Counted from the stretch's first letter, positions 27,220 to 34,843 are shown. The stretch is 49,157 bases of DNA from Pseudomonadota bacterium (GCA_020160955.1 JAIUOX010000027.1:1-49157), one strand, 5' to 3'. The notes: generated from the letters alone by a model not told the origin. Program-made: numbers and translations.

Positions 27220-27528
27220 ATGTCGCGATGGCGTCTGTGTCTGTGGAGCGGCCTGGCGCTGGCGCCGGCCGTGGCGTTGGCGCCGGCCGTGGCGTTGGCG
27301 CAGGCCCCGACCCAAGACCCGCCGGCGGCGGCGCTGCAGGCGCGCTGCGCGCAGCTGGTCGCCTACTGGGACCGCTATGCCGGTAGCAAGGGCGAGGGCG
27401 GCGGCAGCATGGACATGCCGCGCAAGTCCGCCGTCGCCGACTGCGCCGCCGGCCGTCCCGAGGCCGGGATCCGGACCCTCGAGGACCTGTTGCGGCGCAA
27501 TGGCTACACCGTCCCGCCGCCGCCCTGA
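27220..27528 (+). CDS. Small secreted protein, paralog of the 14544 gene product
   Basis: The 102-residue protein has a signal peptide ALAPAVALAPAVALAQ and a mature domain starting near residue 28. Its last 60 residues align with the 14544 product (CAQLVAYWDR, the CAAG motif, GIRTLEDLLRR). It has two cysteines, likely one disulfide, while the longer paralog has four. Function is unknown. The ATG at 27220 follows a hairpin-locked GGGAG; the open frame upstream is the tail of the pump gene in another frame. Confidence 0.7.
   Translation: MSRWRLCLWSGLALAPAVALAPAVALAQAPTQDPPAAALQARCAQLVAYWDRYAGSKGEGGGSMDMPRKSAVADCAAGRPEAGIRTLEDLLRRNGYTVPPPP
27261..27296 (+). repeat. 18-bp perfect tandem duplication in the signal peptide of the 27220 gene
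   Basis: Bases 27261-27278 and 27279-27296 are identical, encoding the repeated APAVAL block in the hydrophobic core. Loss or gain of one unit keeps the frame and changes signal length by six residues. Confidence 0.85.
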
Positions 27529-27552
27529 CCGGGCGGCGACGCGACAGGGACC

Positions 27553-27678
27553 TCAGCGCGGGGTGACGGCGCGGGCGATCTTGCGGAACAGGCCGGCGAC
27601 CGCCTCGCCGCGCAGGCGCAGGGCCTCCTGGGCGTAGCGCTGGCGTTCGTCGTGGCTGGGGTAGGTGATCGAGAACAT
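27553..27678 (-). CDS. Small basic protein of 41 residues, divergent from a LysR regulator
   Basis: A short frame begins at ATG 27678 and ends at TGA 27553-27555. The product starts MFSITYPSHDERQRYAQEAL and goes on with LRLRGEAVAGLFRKI, ending in VTPR; this amphipathic, arginine-rich pattern is like other small proteobacterial proteins of the form ARxLRxEAxxxLF. A strong GGAGGG lies six bases upstream of the ATG. The start-to-start interval with the LysR gene is 99 bases, so the LysR protein may control it. Confidence 0.65.
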   Translation of the reverse strand: MFSITYPSHDERQRYAQEALRLRGEAVAGLFRKIARAVTPR

Positions 27679-27752
27679 GGAACCCTCCAAGGTTGGAAAT
27701 TACTTAATTCCTTCCATTGTTGAGGTTTAGCCCCAGAGTTTGACGAACACTC

Positions 27753-27767
27753 GTGAATGGCATTCAC
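27753..27767. promoter_or_regulatory. Palindrome between the small gene and the LysR gene
   Basis: GTGAATG-G-CATTCAC is a perfect 7-1-7 palindrome, 10 bases before the chosen LysR start and covering the alternative ATG at 27757. The position suits a LysR autoregulation site. The rest of the 99-base spacer is AT-richer and includes the promoter region. Confidence 0.45.
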
Positions 27768-27777
27768 TAATGGCGCA

Positions 27778-28683
27778 ATGATCGAACACGCGCCCGAAAT
27801 GGCCGCCTTTGTCCGGGTGGTCGACCTGCATGGCTTCTCGGCCGCCGCGCCGACCCTCGGCCTCAGCCCGTCGGCGGTCAGCAAGCTGGTGACCCGGCTG
27901 GAGACCCGGCTGGGGGTGCGGCTGCTGCAGCGCACGACCCGCGCCCTCCACCTCACCGCCGAGGGCGAGGTCTTCTACACGGCGGCGCGGCGACTGGTCG
28001 GCGAGCTGGAGGCGCTGGAGAGCATGATCGCCGGCCGCAGCGGCACGCCGAGCGGCGTGCTGCGGGTCACCACCTCGCTCGCCTTCTCGACCCACCAGCT
28101 GGCGCCGGTGCTGTCGGAATTCCTCGATCGCCACCCGATGCTGAGCGTCGAGCTGCTGCCGACCGACCGCGTCGTCGACATGGTCGAGGAGGGCATCGAC
28201 ATCGCGATCCGCATCGGCCGGCTGGCCGACACCAGTTTCATGGCGCGCAAGATCGGCGAGGACAAACGCCTGGTCTGCGCCTCGCCGGCCTACCTCGCGC
28301 GCCACGGCACGCCGCGCCGGCCCGAGGACCTGGCGCGCCACAACTGCCTGGTGGCGCGCGATCGCACCCACCTCAACAAGTGGCCGTTCAAGGTCGACGG
28401 CAAGGTCGTCGAGGTCGAGGTCGGCGGTCGCGCCGCCGTCACCGAGGGCGAGACGCAGATGCAGCTCGCGCTGCAGGGCGTCGGCATCGTGCGGGTCACC
28501 CGGCTGACGCTGGCCCAGGCGGTGCGCGAGGGCCGGCTGGTGCCGCTCCTGCAGGAATTCTCGGCCGAGGAGCCGGTCGCCATCCACGCCGTCTACCCGC
28601 ACCGCCGCCACCTCGCGCCCAAGGTGCCGGCCTTCGTGAATTTCCTGATCGAGAAGTTCACGCCACCGCCGTGGGAGATTTAG
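27778..28683 (+). CDS. LysR-family transcriptional regulator
   Basis: The 301-residue protein has the LysR winged helix-turn-helix at residues 1-62 (AAFVRVVDLHGFSAAAPTLG, then SPSAVSKLVTRLETRLGVRLL) and a substrate-binding domain containing DRVVDMVEEGIDIAIRIG. It is in the group most similar to DsdC/AaeR-like regulators with the ARKIGEDKRLVCASPAYL segment. I use ATG 27778; ATG 27757 is possible but lies in a palindrome. Target may be the divergent 41-residue gene. Confidence 0.92.
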   Translation: MIEHAPEMAAFVRVVDLHGFSAAAPTLGLSPSAVSKLVTRLETRLGVRLLQRTTRALHLTAEGEVFYTAARRLVGELEALESMIAGRSGTPSGVLRVTTSLAFSTHQLAPVLSEFLDRHPMLSVELLPTDRVVDMVEEGIDIAIRIGRLADTSFMARKIGEDKRLVCASPAYLARHGTPRRPEDLARHNCLVARDRTHLNKWPFKVDGKVVEVEVGGRAAVTEGETQMQLALQGVGIVRVTRLTLAQAVREGRLVPLLQEFSAEEPVAIHAVYPHRRHLAPKVPAFVNFLIEKFTPPPWEI

Positions 28684-28731
28684 GCTACAGTCGGCCCCGA
28701 CAAGAAGCCGAATTCGGGAGACGGAGGAGAC

Positions 28732-29103
28732 ATGAACCGCGACATCGAGATCTTCGTGCAGGCCTTCTGGGTCAAGTGCCGGGACGTCATCCGGCCGGAA
28801 CTCGATCGCGTGATCCACGAGCTGGAAGCCAAGGGCCACGTCGCCCACGTCTCGACCCAGGAATACGATCCCGCCGTCGCCCAGGGACTGGCCGGCGACA
28901 ACCCGACGCTGACCCTGACGCTGCATCCCAACAAGGCGCCGACCGGCCGCACGCTGAAGTTCCGCGGCGACGTTGCGCGCAAGGGTCTCGACGTGGTCGG
29001 CCCGGCCGGCCCGCTGCGCCACTACGCCCAGATGTCCGACGTCGACGACGCGGCGGCGCGCCGCGACATCGCCGAGGGCGTCGCCGCCCTGCTCAAGGGC
29101 TGA
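28732..29103 (+). CDS. Conserved-looking small protein of unknown function
   Basis: This 123-residue soluble protein has no signal peptide and no motif I recognise. It begins MNRDIEIFVQAFWVKCRDVI, has a central GDNPTLTLTLHP strand-like segment, and ends in an alanine-rich helix. GGAGGA precedes the ATG at 28732. It is followed by an NTF2-like gene and an enoyl-CoA hydratase gene, spaced 22 bases and then overlapping one base, suggesting an operon. Confidence 0.6.
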   Translation: MNRDIEIFVQAFWVKCRDVIRPELDRVIHELEAKGHVAHVSTQEYDPAVAQGLAGDNPTLTLTLHPNKAPTGRTLKFRGDVARKGLDVVGPAGPLRHYAQMSDVDDAAARRDIAEGVAALLKG

Positions 29104-29125
29104 CCCCAACCGACCGGAGGATGCC

Positions 29126-29494
29126 ATGGCCGACGCCATCGACGACCTGTTCCGCCGCTTCGGCAAGGCCTTCAACAAGGCCGACGTCGAGGAGATCGCG
29201 GCCTGCGTGACCGAGGACTTCGAGTGGCGCCTGAACGCCGGCGGCTCGCCGGGCGGCGCGGTGCTGAAGGGCAAGGAGGCGCTGCGCGCCCACTTCGCCG
29301 ACAAGAGCAAGGCGCACCGCGAGGCGCGCTACTCCGAAGCGCGCATCCATCGCGCCGGCGACAAGCTGTTCGGCACCTTCCGCGTCACCGGCATCGACCA
29401 TGCCGGCCAGCCGTTCGACCGCTACGGTATCGACCTCTACGAGGTGCGCGACGGCAAGATCGCGCTGAAGGACAGCTACCTGAAAGCCGATTGA
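29126..29494 (+). CDS. NTF2-like (SnoaL-type) small enzyme or binding protein
   Basis: The 122-residue protein has the NTF2-like pattern: an N-terminal helix pair (IDDLFRRFGKAFNKADVEEI), VTEDFEWRL, and the end strand YGIDLYEVRDGKIALKDSY. Members of this fold act as isomerases, dehydratases or binding proteins, and no residue here fixes the role. CCGGAGG precedes the ATG by five bases. Its TGA overlaps the following ATG by one base (TGATG). Confidence 0.78.
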   Translation: MADAIDDLFRRFGKAFNKADVEEIAACVTEDFEWRLNAGGSPGGAVLKGKEALRAHFADKSKAHREARYSEARIHRAGDKLFGTFRVTGIDHAGQPFDRYGIDLYEVRDGKIALKDSYLKAD

Positions 29495-30285
29495 TGGCCA
29501 ACGACACCGTTCTCTGGGAGATCGACCGGCGCGGCGTCGCGACGGTCACGCTGAACCGGCCGACCGTCAACAACGCCTACAACGGCGACCTGCTGCAGGG
29601 CCTGCATGACGCGATGGACGCGCTGGGCCGCGAGGCTTCCTTGCGCGTCGTCGTGCTGCGCGGCAACGGCAAGCATTTCCAGGCCGGCGCCGACCTCGCC
29701 TGGATCAACGGAGTCGCCGCGCAGTCGCCGGCCGAGAACGAGCGCGCCAGCCGCGTCACCGCCGAGGCGATCCGCCGGCTCGACACCTGCCCGGTGCCGA
29801 CCCTGGCGCTGGTCCAGGGCGGCTGCTTCGGCGGCGGGACCGGCGTCGCGGCGGCGTGCGACGTCGTCGTCGCCTCGACCGACGCGCTGTTCTCGATCAG
29901 CGAGACGCGGTGGGGCCTGATGGCCGGCATCATCCTGCCGCAGCTCTGCCAGGCGATCGGCCTGCGCCAGGTGCGGCGCTACGCGCTGACCGGCGAGCGC
30001 TTCGGCGCCGAGGAAGCGCGCCGCATCGGCCTGGTGCACGAGGTCGTCCCGGTCGGCGGCCTCGCCGAGGCCGGGGCCAGGATCGTCGACGCGATCCTGA
30101 TGAACGCGCCGGCCGCCACCACCGCGACCAAGCTGCGCTCGCTCGCCTCGGCCCAAGCCTTCGTCGACGACGGCCTGCTGCGCGACCTGATCGACGAGCA
30201 CGCCCGCACCCGGCAACAGGCCGAGGCGAAGGAAGGCCTCGCGAGCTTCAAGGAAAAGCGCAAGCCGGCCTGGTATCCTGAATAG
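29494..30285 (+). CDS. Enoyl-CoA hydratase/isomerase family protein
   Basis: The 263-residue crotonase-fold protein has the oxyanion-hole segments RGNGKHFQAGADLAWI and ALVQGGCFGGGTGVAAACD, and the family-specific SISETRWGLMAGIILPQL. The Glu of SETRWG fits one of the two catalytic glutamates; the group is similar to methylglutaconyl-CoA hydratases, but the acyl-CoA substrate is not known. It overlaps the NTF2-like gene by one base and ends two bases from a dispersed repeat. Confidence 0.9.
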   Translation: MANDTVLWEIDRRGVATVTLNRPTVNNAYNGDLLQGLHDAMDALGREASLRVVVLRGNGKHFQAGADLAWINGVAAQSPAENERASRVTAEAIRRLDTCPVPTLALVQGGCFGGGTGVAAACDVVVASTDALFSISETRWGLMAGIILPQLCQAIGLRQVRRYALTGERFGAEEARRIGLVHEVVPVGGLAEAGARIVDAILMNAPAATTATKLRSLASAQAFVDDGLLRDLIDEHARTRQQAEAKEGLASFKEKRKPAWYPE

Positions 30286-30286
30286 C

Positions 30287-30358
30287 TGAAAGGTCCCTCG
30301 CTGCGCTCGGGATGACAGGCCTTTCCTTGTCATCCCGAGCGCAGCGAGGGACCTTTCA
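30287..30358. repeat. Dispersed inverted repeat, copy 5 (perfect arms)
   Basis: Arms 30287-30317 and 30328-30358 are perfect 31-base reverse complements with a 10-base loop. The far end contains the stop codon of the convergent M20 gene (30356-30358). It separates the enoyl-CoA hydratase gene from the M20 gene and is the cleanest copy of the family. Confidence 0.85.
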
Positions 30359-31492
30359 TTTCAGGAACAACCGCACGGCCTCGCGGTACATCGCGTAGAC
30401 CGGCGCGACCGACGCGATCTCCATCCACTCGTCGGCGGCGTGCATGTTGCCGAAGGTGACGCCCGGCGCGCAGACCGTCGGCACGCCGTGCGATGCCAGC
30501 AGGTTGCCGATGTTCGAGGGGCCGCAGGCTTCCGCCACGAAGGGCCGGCCGAACGCCCGTGTGGCGGCAGCCGCAAAAGCCATCACCACCGGTGCGTCGT
30601 CGGGCACGACGTAGGCCGGCCACGTATCGACCGTCTCCAGCGTCGCGCCGTCGACCAGCGGTTCGATCCAGCGGCGCGCCGCCGCGGCATCGAAGGGTCG
30701 CGTCAGGCGGATGTCGACATGCGCCACGGCGCGATCGGGCACGACGCTGAAGCCCTCGCCGCCCTCGAGGCGCGTGAGCGTCGCCGCCGGGCCGAACGGG
30801 AAGGCAGGATCGGCGGGCCCGGGGAACGCGGCCGACGCGAGGCGCAGCGCGAACGCCGCCGCCCGGGTCAGCGCGTTGTCGCCGCGCCGAGCGGCATCAC
30901 CGGAGTGGGCCGCAATGCCGTGGAACGTCGCGCGCAGGCGCAGGAAGCCGCGGCTGCCGGCGACCAGCGCGTCGTTGCCGGGATAGCCCAGCGACGCCGC
31001 GTCGGGTGGCTTCGCCACCGCGGCGAGGTAGGCGCGCACGCCGCCGAAGCGGCCGGTGTGCTCGTCGGCGTCGAACAGGACGTGCAGCGCGCCGCGGGAC
31101 AGTCCCTCGCGCGCCACGTCGCGCGCGACGTGGGCGAGGATCGCGACGCCCGCCTTGGAATCGCCGGCGCCGCGCCCCTGCAGCCGACCGTCGCGCACCG
31201 CGCCCGAGAACGGCGCGGCGCTCCAGGTCGCGGGATCGCCGGCCGGCGCGGTGTCGATGCAGGCGTCGAGGCAAAGCGTCGGGCCGGGCGCAGCGCCCGC
31301 GATCTCGACCAGCACAGCCACCGGCCGGCCCGACGGGTCGGCCAGCAGGCGTGGGGCGAGGCCGTTGTCCTGCAGCCAGTCGTGCGCGAGGGCCAGCACC
31401 GGCTGCGGCGCATCGATGCCGGCGCAGGACGGCGTGGCGACCAGCCGCGAGGCCAGCGCCACGATGCTGTCGACCACGCGGTCTTGCGTCAC
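30356..31492 (-). CDS. M20-family metallohydrolase with unusual metal ligands
   Basis: The 378-residue protein has the M20 amidohydrolase/peptidase layout. The general-base Glu144 (in DADEHTG), Asp111 in GRGAGDSKAG and His196 in AHSG are present. The position normally held by the first ligand His in GHxD is Cys78 (ACIDTAP), and the Glu normally following Glu144 is His145. The last ligand fits GNMHAADEW. It may be a subfamily with its own metal set. It is the last gene of the four-gene operon; GTG 31492 directly abuts the C45 stop. Confidence 0.85.
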   Translation of the reverse strand: MTQDRVVDSIVALASRLVATPSCAGIDAPQPVLALAHDWLQDNGLAPRLLADPSGRPVAVLVEIAGAAPGPTLCLDACIDTAPAGDPATWSAAPFSGAVRDGRLQGRGAGDSKAGVAILAHVARDVAREGLSRGALHVLFDADEHTGRFGGVRAYLAAVAKPPDAASLGYPGNDALVAGSRGFLRLRATFHGIAAHSGDAARRGDNALTRAAAFALRLASAAFPGPADPAFPFGPAATLTRLEGGEGFSVVPDRAVAHVDIRLTRPFDAAAARRWIEPLVDGATLETVDTWPAYVVPDDAPVVMAFAAAATRAFGRPFVAEACGPSNIGNLLASHGVPTVCAPGVTFGNMHAADEWMEIASVAPVYAMYREAVRLFLK

Positions 31493-32641
31493 CTACTCCG
31501 CCGCGTGCTTCTGGCCGGCCTGCTTCTGGGCCGTTCGGTCGGGCGTCAGGCTGTAGGTCGTGAAGGTCTTGTTCAGCGCCGGCATCGGGCACGCCTCGAG
31601 GCGACCCTCGGTCGGGCGCATCAGGATCATCGCCGCTGTCGCCGTGACGACGCCGCGCGTGTTGGGTCGCGGCGGCCGGCAGACCGACCACGGCGCGTTC
31701 CAGTCGTCGAAGAAGGCGTGCCGCAGATCGTCGAGGGTGAGCTTGCCGCGCTTCGGCACCAGCCGGTCGCGCACCCGCTTGTCGCGGTAGATCGAGCATG
31801 GCGTCTCGGCCAGCCCGGTGTCCTTCACCCGCGCGCGCGCCGACTCGGCGATCCAGTGGTTGGCGTGCACGTAAATGCCGCGATCCGGCGCCAGCCAGAA
31901 GGTCTCGTCGGGCGCGCACTCGAAGCCGAAGGCTTCCTGGCCGTGGCTGACCGCCATGTGGTTGGAGCCGAGCTTGGGCGTCGCCACGATGGTCTGCACC
32001 GCGTTCGCCAGCGTGACGCTCTCCAGCACCTTGCGCCGGATGAAGGGCAGCGGCACGCCGGGGCCGCGGCGATAGTCGCGGTCGCATTCCAGCGCGTTGG
32101 CGGTGAGGCCGATGCCGGCCGCGTTGAGGCCGGAACGGGCGAGCCCGCCCGCCTCGGTGAAGGTCAGGATGTCGGGCCCGTCGTCGCGCCGGATGCGCAG
32201 CACCACGCCGGTCTCGGCGCACTCCGCCCGCCAGTCCCAGTTCTGGCCATGCAGCAGCACGCCGTCGATGCTGGCCTCGGGCAGCGCCAGCGCCGCCGTG
32301 CAGCCGTCAGGCGCGCTGGCGGCCAGCGCCTTGGCGCGCGCCGCCGCTACCATCTCGGTGCGGGCATTCATCAGCACGACCGCGGCGAACGGCTCGCCCG
32401 AGCCCTCGGCGATGCCGCGCATCTCCTCGACGTAGGCCGGGTCGAAGGCCTCGATCGACGGCACCAGCGCCTCGGCCCGCTGTTCCAGCTCGGCCCAGTC
32501 GACGCCGCTCCTGAGCAGCGACTCGGCATACATCTTCGCGCCGCGCCGCAGCCGGTCGGCGGCGGCCTGGCCATGCTGGCGACCGCGCTCGCGCGGCGCT
32601 CCCTCGAGATCGATCAGCGGGAACGGCGCGTAGGCGGTCAT
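31493..32641 (-). CDS. C45-family acyltransferase/hydrolase (isopenicillin N acyltransferase-like)
   Basis: This 382-residue Ntn-hydrolase is of the acyl-CoA:6-aminopenicillanate acyltransferase (AAT) family. The nucleophile is Cys114 in PDGCTAALAL, where self-cleavage exposes the N-terminal Cys, followed by LHGQNWDW and, later, LTFTEAGGLARSGLNAAGIG. Bacterial members are often hydrolases of amide or acyl-amino compounds rather than antibiotic enzymes. It is 12 bases after the TPP beta gene and abuts the M20 gene, so they are co-transcribed. Confidence 0.85.
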   Translation of the reverse strand: MTAYAPFPLIDLEGAPRERGRQHGQAAADRLRRGAKMYAESLLRSGVDWAELEQRAEALVPSIEAFDPAYVEEMRGIAEGSGEPFAAVVLMNARTEMVAAARAKALAASAPDGCTAALALPEASIDGVLLHGQNWDWRAECAETGVVLRIRRDDGPDILTFTEAGGLARSGLNAAGIGLTANALECDRDYRRGPGVPLPFIRRKVLESVTLANAVQTIVATPKLGSNHMAVSHGQEAFGFECAPDETFWLAPDRGIYVHANHWIAESARARVKDTGLAETPCSIYRDKRVRDRLVPKRGKLTLDDLRHAFFDDWNAPWSVCRPPRPNTRGVVTATAAMILMRPTEGRLEACPMPALNKTFTTYSLTPDRTAQKQAGQKHAAE

Positions 32642-32653
32642 GGGCGAAGGCTC

Positions 32654-33268
32654 CTAGGGGTGGCCGAGCAGGGCCTGGCGGAAGCGGTCCTTGAGATGCG
32701 CACCATCCTGCGGCGGCATCACGAATTCCAGCTTTTCCACCATCACCTTGACCAGCCGGAAGACCGGGCCCTTCTTGGTGCGCGCGTCCTTCACCAGCTG
32801 CGCCACCTCGCTCGCCTCGCGCACCGTGGCGCTGTCGGCGAGGCCACAGCCCCTGGCGATCGTGGCGAGGTCGGCGCCGGCGCCCGACTCGGTCGGGCCG
32901 TTGTTGCGCGGGCTGGTGTGCGAGGCCTGGTTGCCGGTCTCGCCGTACTTCTCGTTGTCGAGCACGACGATCGCCAGGTTCTCCGGCTGCTGCGTCGCCA
33001 CGGTGGCGAGCGAGCCGAGGTTCATCATGGTGTCGGCGTCGCCGGTGATCACCAGCACGCGCTTGGCCGGCTGGGCCAGCGCGAGGCCGAGGCCCATGCC
33101 GATCGGCGCGCCCATGGCGCCCCACAGCGGCATGTTGAGCGGGCGGTCGCCCGCCTCGGTGATGTCCCAGTTCGACGAGCCGAGGCCGGCGATCACCAGC
33201 AGGTCGTCGTTCGCCCCTTCGAGGAGCTTCTTCACCAGCGGCCGGCGCTGCAGGGTGGGCTTGCTCAT
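32654..33268 (-). CDS. TPP-dependent decarboxylase, beta subunit (sulfopyruvate/phosphonopyruvate decarboxylase-like)
   Basis: The 204-residue protein is the cofactor-binding half of a two-gene thiamine diphosphate enzyme like ComE. The TPP/metal motif reads GDADTMMNLGSLATVA, where the usual GDG has become GDA, with LDNEKYGETGNQ about 28 residues later. Its ATG overlaps the alpha subunit stop (ATGA). The substrate is unknown: related proteins decarboxylate sulfopyruvate or phosphonopyruvate, but the rest of this operon differs from those pathways. Confidence 0.85.
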   Translation of the reverse strand: MSKPTLQRRPLVKKLLEGANDDLLVIAGLGSSNWDITEAGDRPLNMPLWGAMGAPIGMGLGLALAQPAKRVLVITGDADTMMNLGSLATVATQQPENLAIVVLDNEKYGETGNQASHTSPRNNGPTESGAGADLATIARGCGLADSATVREASEVAQLVKDARTKKGPVFRLVKVMVEKLEFVMPPQDGAHLKDRFRQALLGHP

Positions 33269-33804
33269 TTGGCGGTCTTCTTTCCGAAATCCTTGATGCC
33301 GATCAGCTTCTGGCGCAGCAGCACGGCGACCGACTGGCCGCCGTTGAAGGCGGCGCGCGCCGCGGCGTCGACGGTCGCGCGGACCTCGTCGGCGCTGTCG
33401 ACCGAGTAGACCAGCACGCCCATCGCCTCGAGCACCTTGGGCGTGCCCTGGCCCATCGGGTACTGCCACGAGTTGAACTCGCCCCACTCGCCGCGCATCG
33501 TGATCAGCGTCAGGAACGGGAAGCGCAGCGTCTTGGTGAGGCCGAGCAGGTTCACCGTGTTGCCGACGCCCGAGCTCTGCATCAGCAGCACCGAGCGCTG
33601 GCCGCCCAGCCACGCGCCGGCGGCGAGCGCGATGCCCTCCTCCTCGGTGGTGAGTGGCACGGTGCGGACCGAGTTCGAGCGCTGGCAGTGCTCGATCAGC
33701 CGCCCATGGCCGGCGTCCGGCACGTGGTAGACCTGCTTGATGTCGTGAGCCTGCAGGACCTCGAAGATCTGGTCCCGCCACTCGGGCGCTGTCGCGGCGT
33801 TCAT
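33265..33804 (-). CDS. TPP-dependent decarboxylase, alpha subunit (sulfopyruvate decarboxylase-like)
   Basis: The 179-residue protein is the ComD-like N-terminal pyrimidine-binding half. The conserved catalytic Glu lies in TTEEEGIALAAGA (residues 52-64), with LLMQSSGVGNTVN following. In the family the two halves form a heteromer with active sites at the interface. It is the first gene of the operon; its ATG at 33804 faces a LysR gene 100 bases away. Confidence 0.85.
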   Translation of the reverse strand: MNAATAPEWRDQIFEVLQAHDIKQVYHVPDAGHGRLIEHCQRSNSVRTVPLTTEEEGIALAAGAWLGGQRSVLLMQSSGVGNTVNLLGLTKTLRFPFLTLITMRGEWGEFNSWQYPMGQGTPKVLEAMGVLVYSVDSADEVRATVDAAARAAFNGGQSVAVLLRQKLIGIKDFGKKTAK

Positions 33805-33848
33805 GTCCGTCCCTGGTGAGAGTGCGGCCCGAGCCTAGCCGGACGAGC

Positions 33849-33863
33849 TATTCAATTCGAATA
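33849..33863. promoter_or_regulatory. LysR-type palindrome between the TPP operon and its LysR gene
   Basis: TATTC-AATTC-GAATA is a 5-5-5 inverted repeat in the AT-rich intergenic stretch, with the size and form of LysR-type sites. It is 45 bases from the operon start and 41 bases from the LysR start, so it may serve both. Confidence 0.45.
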
Positions 33864-33903
33864 CAGTTACCTTGGAGCAGCTATAACGATATTGTATGGC
33901 GCC

Positions 33904-34833
33904 ATGGAACTGGCGCAGCTCAGGACCCTCGTCCACGTCGCCGAGCTGGGCAGCCTCAGCAAGGCGGCCGACCGGCTCCGCGTCGCCCAGCCGGCGCTCA
34001 GCCGCCAGGTCCGCCTGCTCGAGCAGGAACTGGGGGCCGCGCTGTTCGCCCGGCACGGGCGGGGCATGGTGCTCACCGAGACCGGCCGCCGCGTCCTCGA
34101 CCACGCCCGGCGCGTGATGGCCGAGCTGGAGGCGCTGCGCACGGCGGCCTCGGAACAGGACGGCTCGTTGCGCGGCCGCATCGCCATCGGCTTGCCGCCG
34201 ACCGTCGCCGACATCATCTCCGAGCCGCTGGTCGCCGCCTTCGGCCGGTCGCACCCGCACGCCGAACTGCGCCTGGTCGGCGCCTACACCGGCTACCTGC
34301 TCGACGGCCTGCACCAGGGCGAGCTCGATGTCGGCGTGCTCTACGACCCGCACACCGCGCGCTCGCTGCGCTCGCGGCCGCTGCTGCTCGAGAAGCTGTT
34401 CCTGATCGGGCCGCCGTCCGACGCCAAGCCGACCGGCCGACCCGTGCGCTTCGCCGCCCTGCAGGACAAGCGCCTGCTGCTGCCCAGCCAGCGCCATGGC
34501 CTGCGGATCATCCTGGAGAAATGCGCCGCCGAGGCCGGCATCGCGCTCGACGTCGCGGTCGAGACGGACTCCTACGCGACGCTGAAGGACCTGGTGCGCA
34601 ACGGCCATGGCTGGACCATCCTGCCGCTCGCCCCGATCCACGACGACCTGCGCGAGGGCCGGCTGGTCGCCCAGCCGCTGGTGGCGCCGGCGCCGGTTCG
34701 CCGGCTCGTCCTGTCTTTCCCGGCGGATCGAACGCCGTCGCGGCTCGCGCTGTTCGCCGGCGAAACGATCGCCTGGACCATCGCCGACCTGGTGGCGCGC
34801 GGTGTCTGGCCCGGCGAGATGCTGGGAGCCTAG
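33904..34833 (+). CDS. LysR-family transcriptional regulator of the divergent TPP/C45/M20 operon
   Basis: The 309-residue regulator has the LysR helix-turn-helix (MELAQLRTLVHVAELGSLSK, then AADRLRVAQPALSRQVRLLEQELG) and an effector domain. ATG 33904 fits the family start; an in-frame TTG at 33892 adds four residues. Its divergent position suggests that it controls the decarboxylase operon in response to a pathway compound. It is convergent with hemJ with a 10-base gap. Confidence 0.92.
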   Translation: MELAQLRTLVHVAELGSLSKAADRLRVAQPALSRQVRLLEQELGAALFARHGRGMVLTETGRRVLDHARRVMAELEALRTAASEQDGSLRGRIAIGLPPTVADIISEPLVAAFGRSHPHAELRLVGAYTGYLLDGLHQGELDVGVLYDPHTARSLRSRPLLLEKLFLIGPPSDAKPTGRPVRFAALQDKRLLLPSQRHGLRIILEKCAAEAGIALDVAVETDSYATLKDLVRNGHGWTILPLAPIHDDLREGRLVAQPLVAPAPVRRLVLSFPADRTPSRLALFAGETIAWTIADLVARGVWPGEMLGA

Positions 34834-34843
34834 AGGGTCGGCG

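Noticed and set aside
27686..27715. GGAAATTACTTAATTCC as a LysR operator
   Set aside because: Its two halves do not match as a palindrome when aligned base by base; the GTGAATG-G-CATTCAC element is the better candidate.
32654..33781. A single 375-residue TPP protein
   Set aside because: The alpha half is read in the wrong frame there. Two genes with an ATGA overlap fit the family and both halves show intact motifs, so no frameshift is needed.
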